Source: Euborellia annulipes (taxonomy: Eukaryota > Arthropoda > Insecta > Dermaptera > Anisolabididae). From it: DNA of 64,000 bases. The translations under genes were made by a program, and so were the position numbers. Below, one piece after another: positions 63,686 to 64,000 of the stretch. Numbering within the stretch: the first letter of the stretch is position 1; each line of letters starts with the position of its first letter. The notes under the pieces are model-generated. The model did not search any database. It worked only from the letters and a program-made list of their open reading frames with translations, and had not been told where the DNA came from. Where the stretch lies: the NCBI GenBank assembly GCA_023213315.1, contig JAKCPI010001623.1, forward strand, positions 1-64,000, in the 5' to 3' direction.

Positions 63686-64000
63686 TCCTTTTTAGAAATT
63701 TTATTTTTATCACCAGATATATTTAAAAAATAAATCATACACATTTTATTTATTTTAACAAAAATCTGGCTCTATATTTTAATTATAAGCGAAAAAAATC
63801 CTATAATTGTCATTTGCAAATTTTTATTTGATCATTTTTCTGTTATATGATAATATAATGTTTTATTTGATAAAATCTAAATTAATTTCACCTAATTTTA
63901 TGTGTAAAACAAGGAAAATAGATTTAAAAAAAAAAAAAAATTGTTTAAATCGAATTCGACAACAAAGTTGAAATGTGGAAAAAGAAAAAATATTGTGCGC
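63686..64000. other. AT-rich right margin
   Basis: No feature recognised. Confidence 0.4.

Overview
The window looks like gene-poor, AT-rich DNA from an animal, most likely an arthropod (a crustacean is possible; the species cannot be fixed from sequence alone). There is one convincing protein-coding gene, at the right end on the minus strand (61572..62963). It is an intact C2H2 zinc-finger transcription factor whose finger block looks like Klumpfuss, the arthropod EGR/WT1-like factor. Its coding part lies in one exon. A strong 3' splice site sits just upstream in the 5' UTR, and a GC-rich block with a perfect CRE and an E-box lies about 0.5 kb further upstream. Everything else in the window lies downstream (3') of this gene.

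The other ~61 kb is mostly transposable-element debris, much of it with readable boundaries. From left to right: a TIR element filled with 337-bp tandem repeats (6-1255); a Harbinger-like MITE (1366-2228); a relic of an unknown coding sequence (3472-3721); an eleven-copy 99-bp satellite (4321-5405); fold-back elements (2793, 5521, 9991, 50591); a mariner-type inverted repeat with transposase remnants in both arms (6061-6650); six hAT-like MITEs with 8-bp target duplications (7771, 16471, 16953, 17078, 52156, 54328); a non-autonomous Helitron (44141-44578); piggyBac-like TTAA elements (29555, 55920); and at least three families of tRNA-like SINEs plus a SINE-like family with a GAA-rich tail (7437, 35482, 41333, 52478).

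The most abundant repeat is a ~660-bp family with a hairpin at each end, here called HPE (hairpin-ended element). It occurs at about 9.4, 11.9, 13.2, 15.5, 16.4, 20.7-22.6, 23.5, 40.6, 45.6 and 49.9 kb. Two inverted copies of a host sequence (11.7-12.8 and 20.3-22.6 kb) give reciprocal empty sites for two HPE insertions, so its ends can be read directly.

The observation with most biological interest is a set of three palindromic, Penelope-like elements (19206-19612, 25269-25464, 39078-39357). Their arms carry hammerhead-ribozyme-like cores (CUGANGA, stem II, GAA, then a short stem III and cleavage triplet), arranged as oppositely oriented pairs. A decayed GIY-YIG domain of Penelope type at 43168-43305 shows that such elements are present locally. 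Scattered among the repeats are about a dozen unique, GC-richer islands of 150-350 bp, which are candidates for cis-regulatory elements of the zinc-finger gene.
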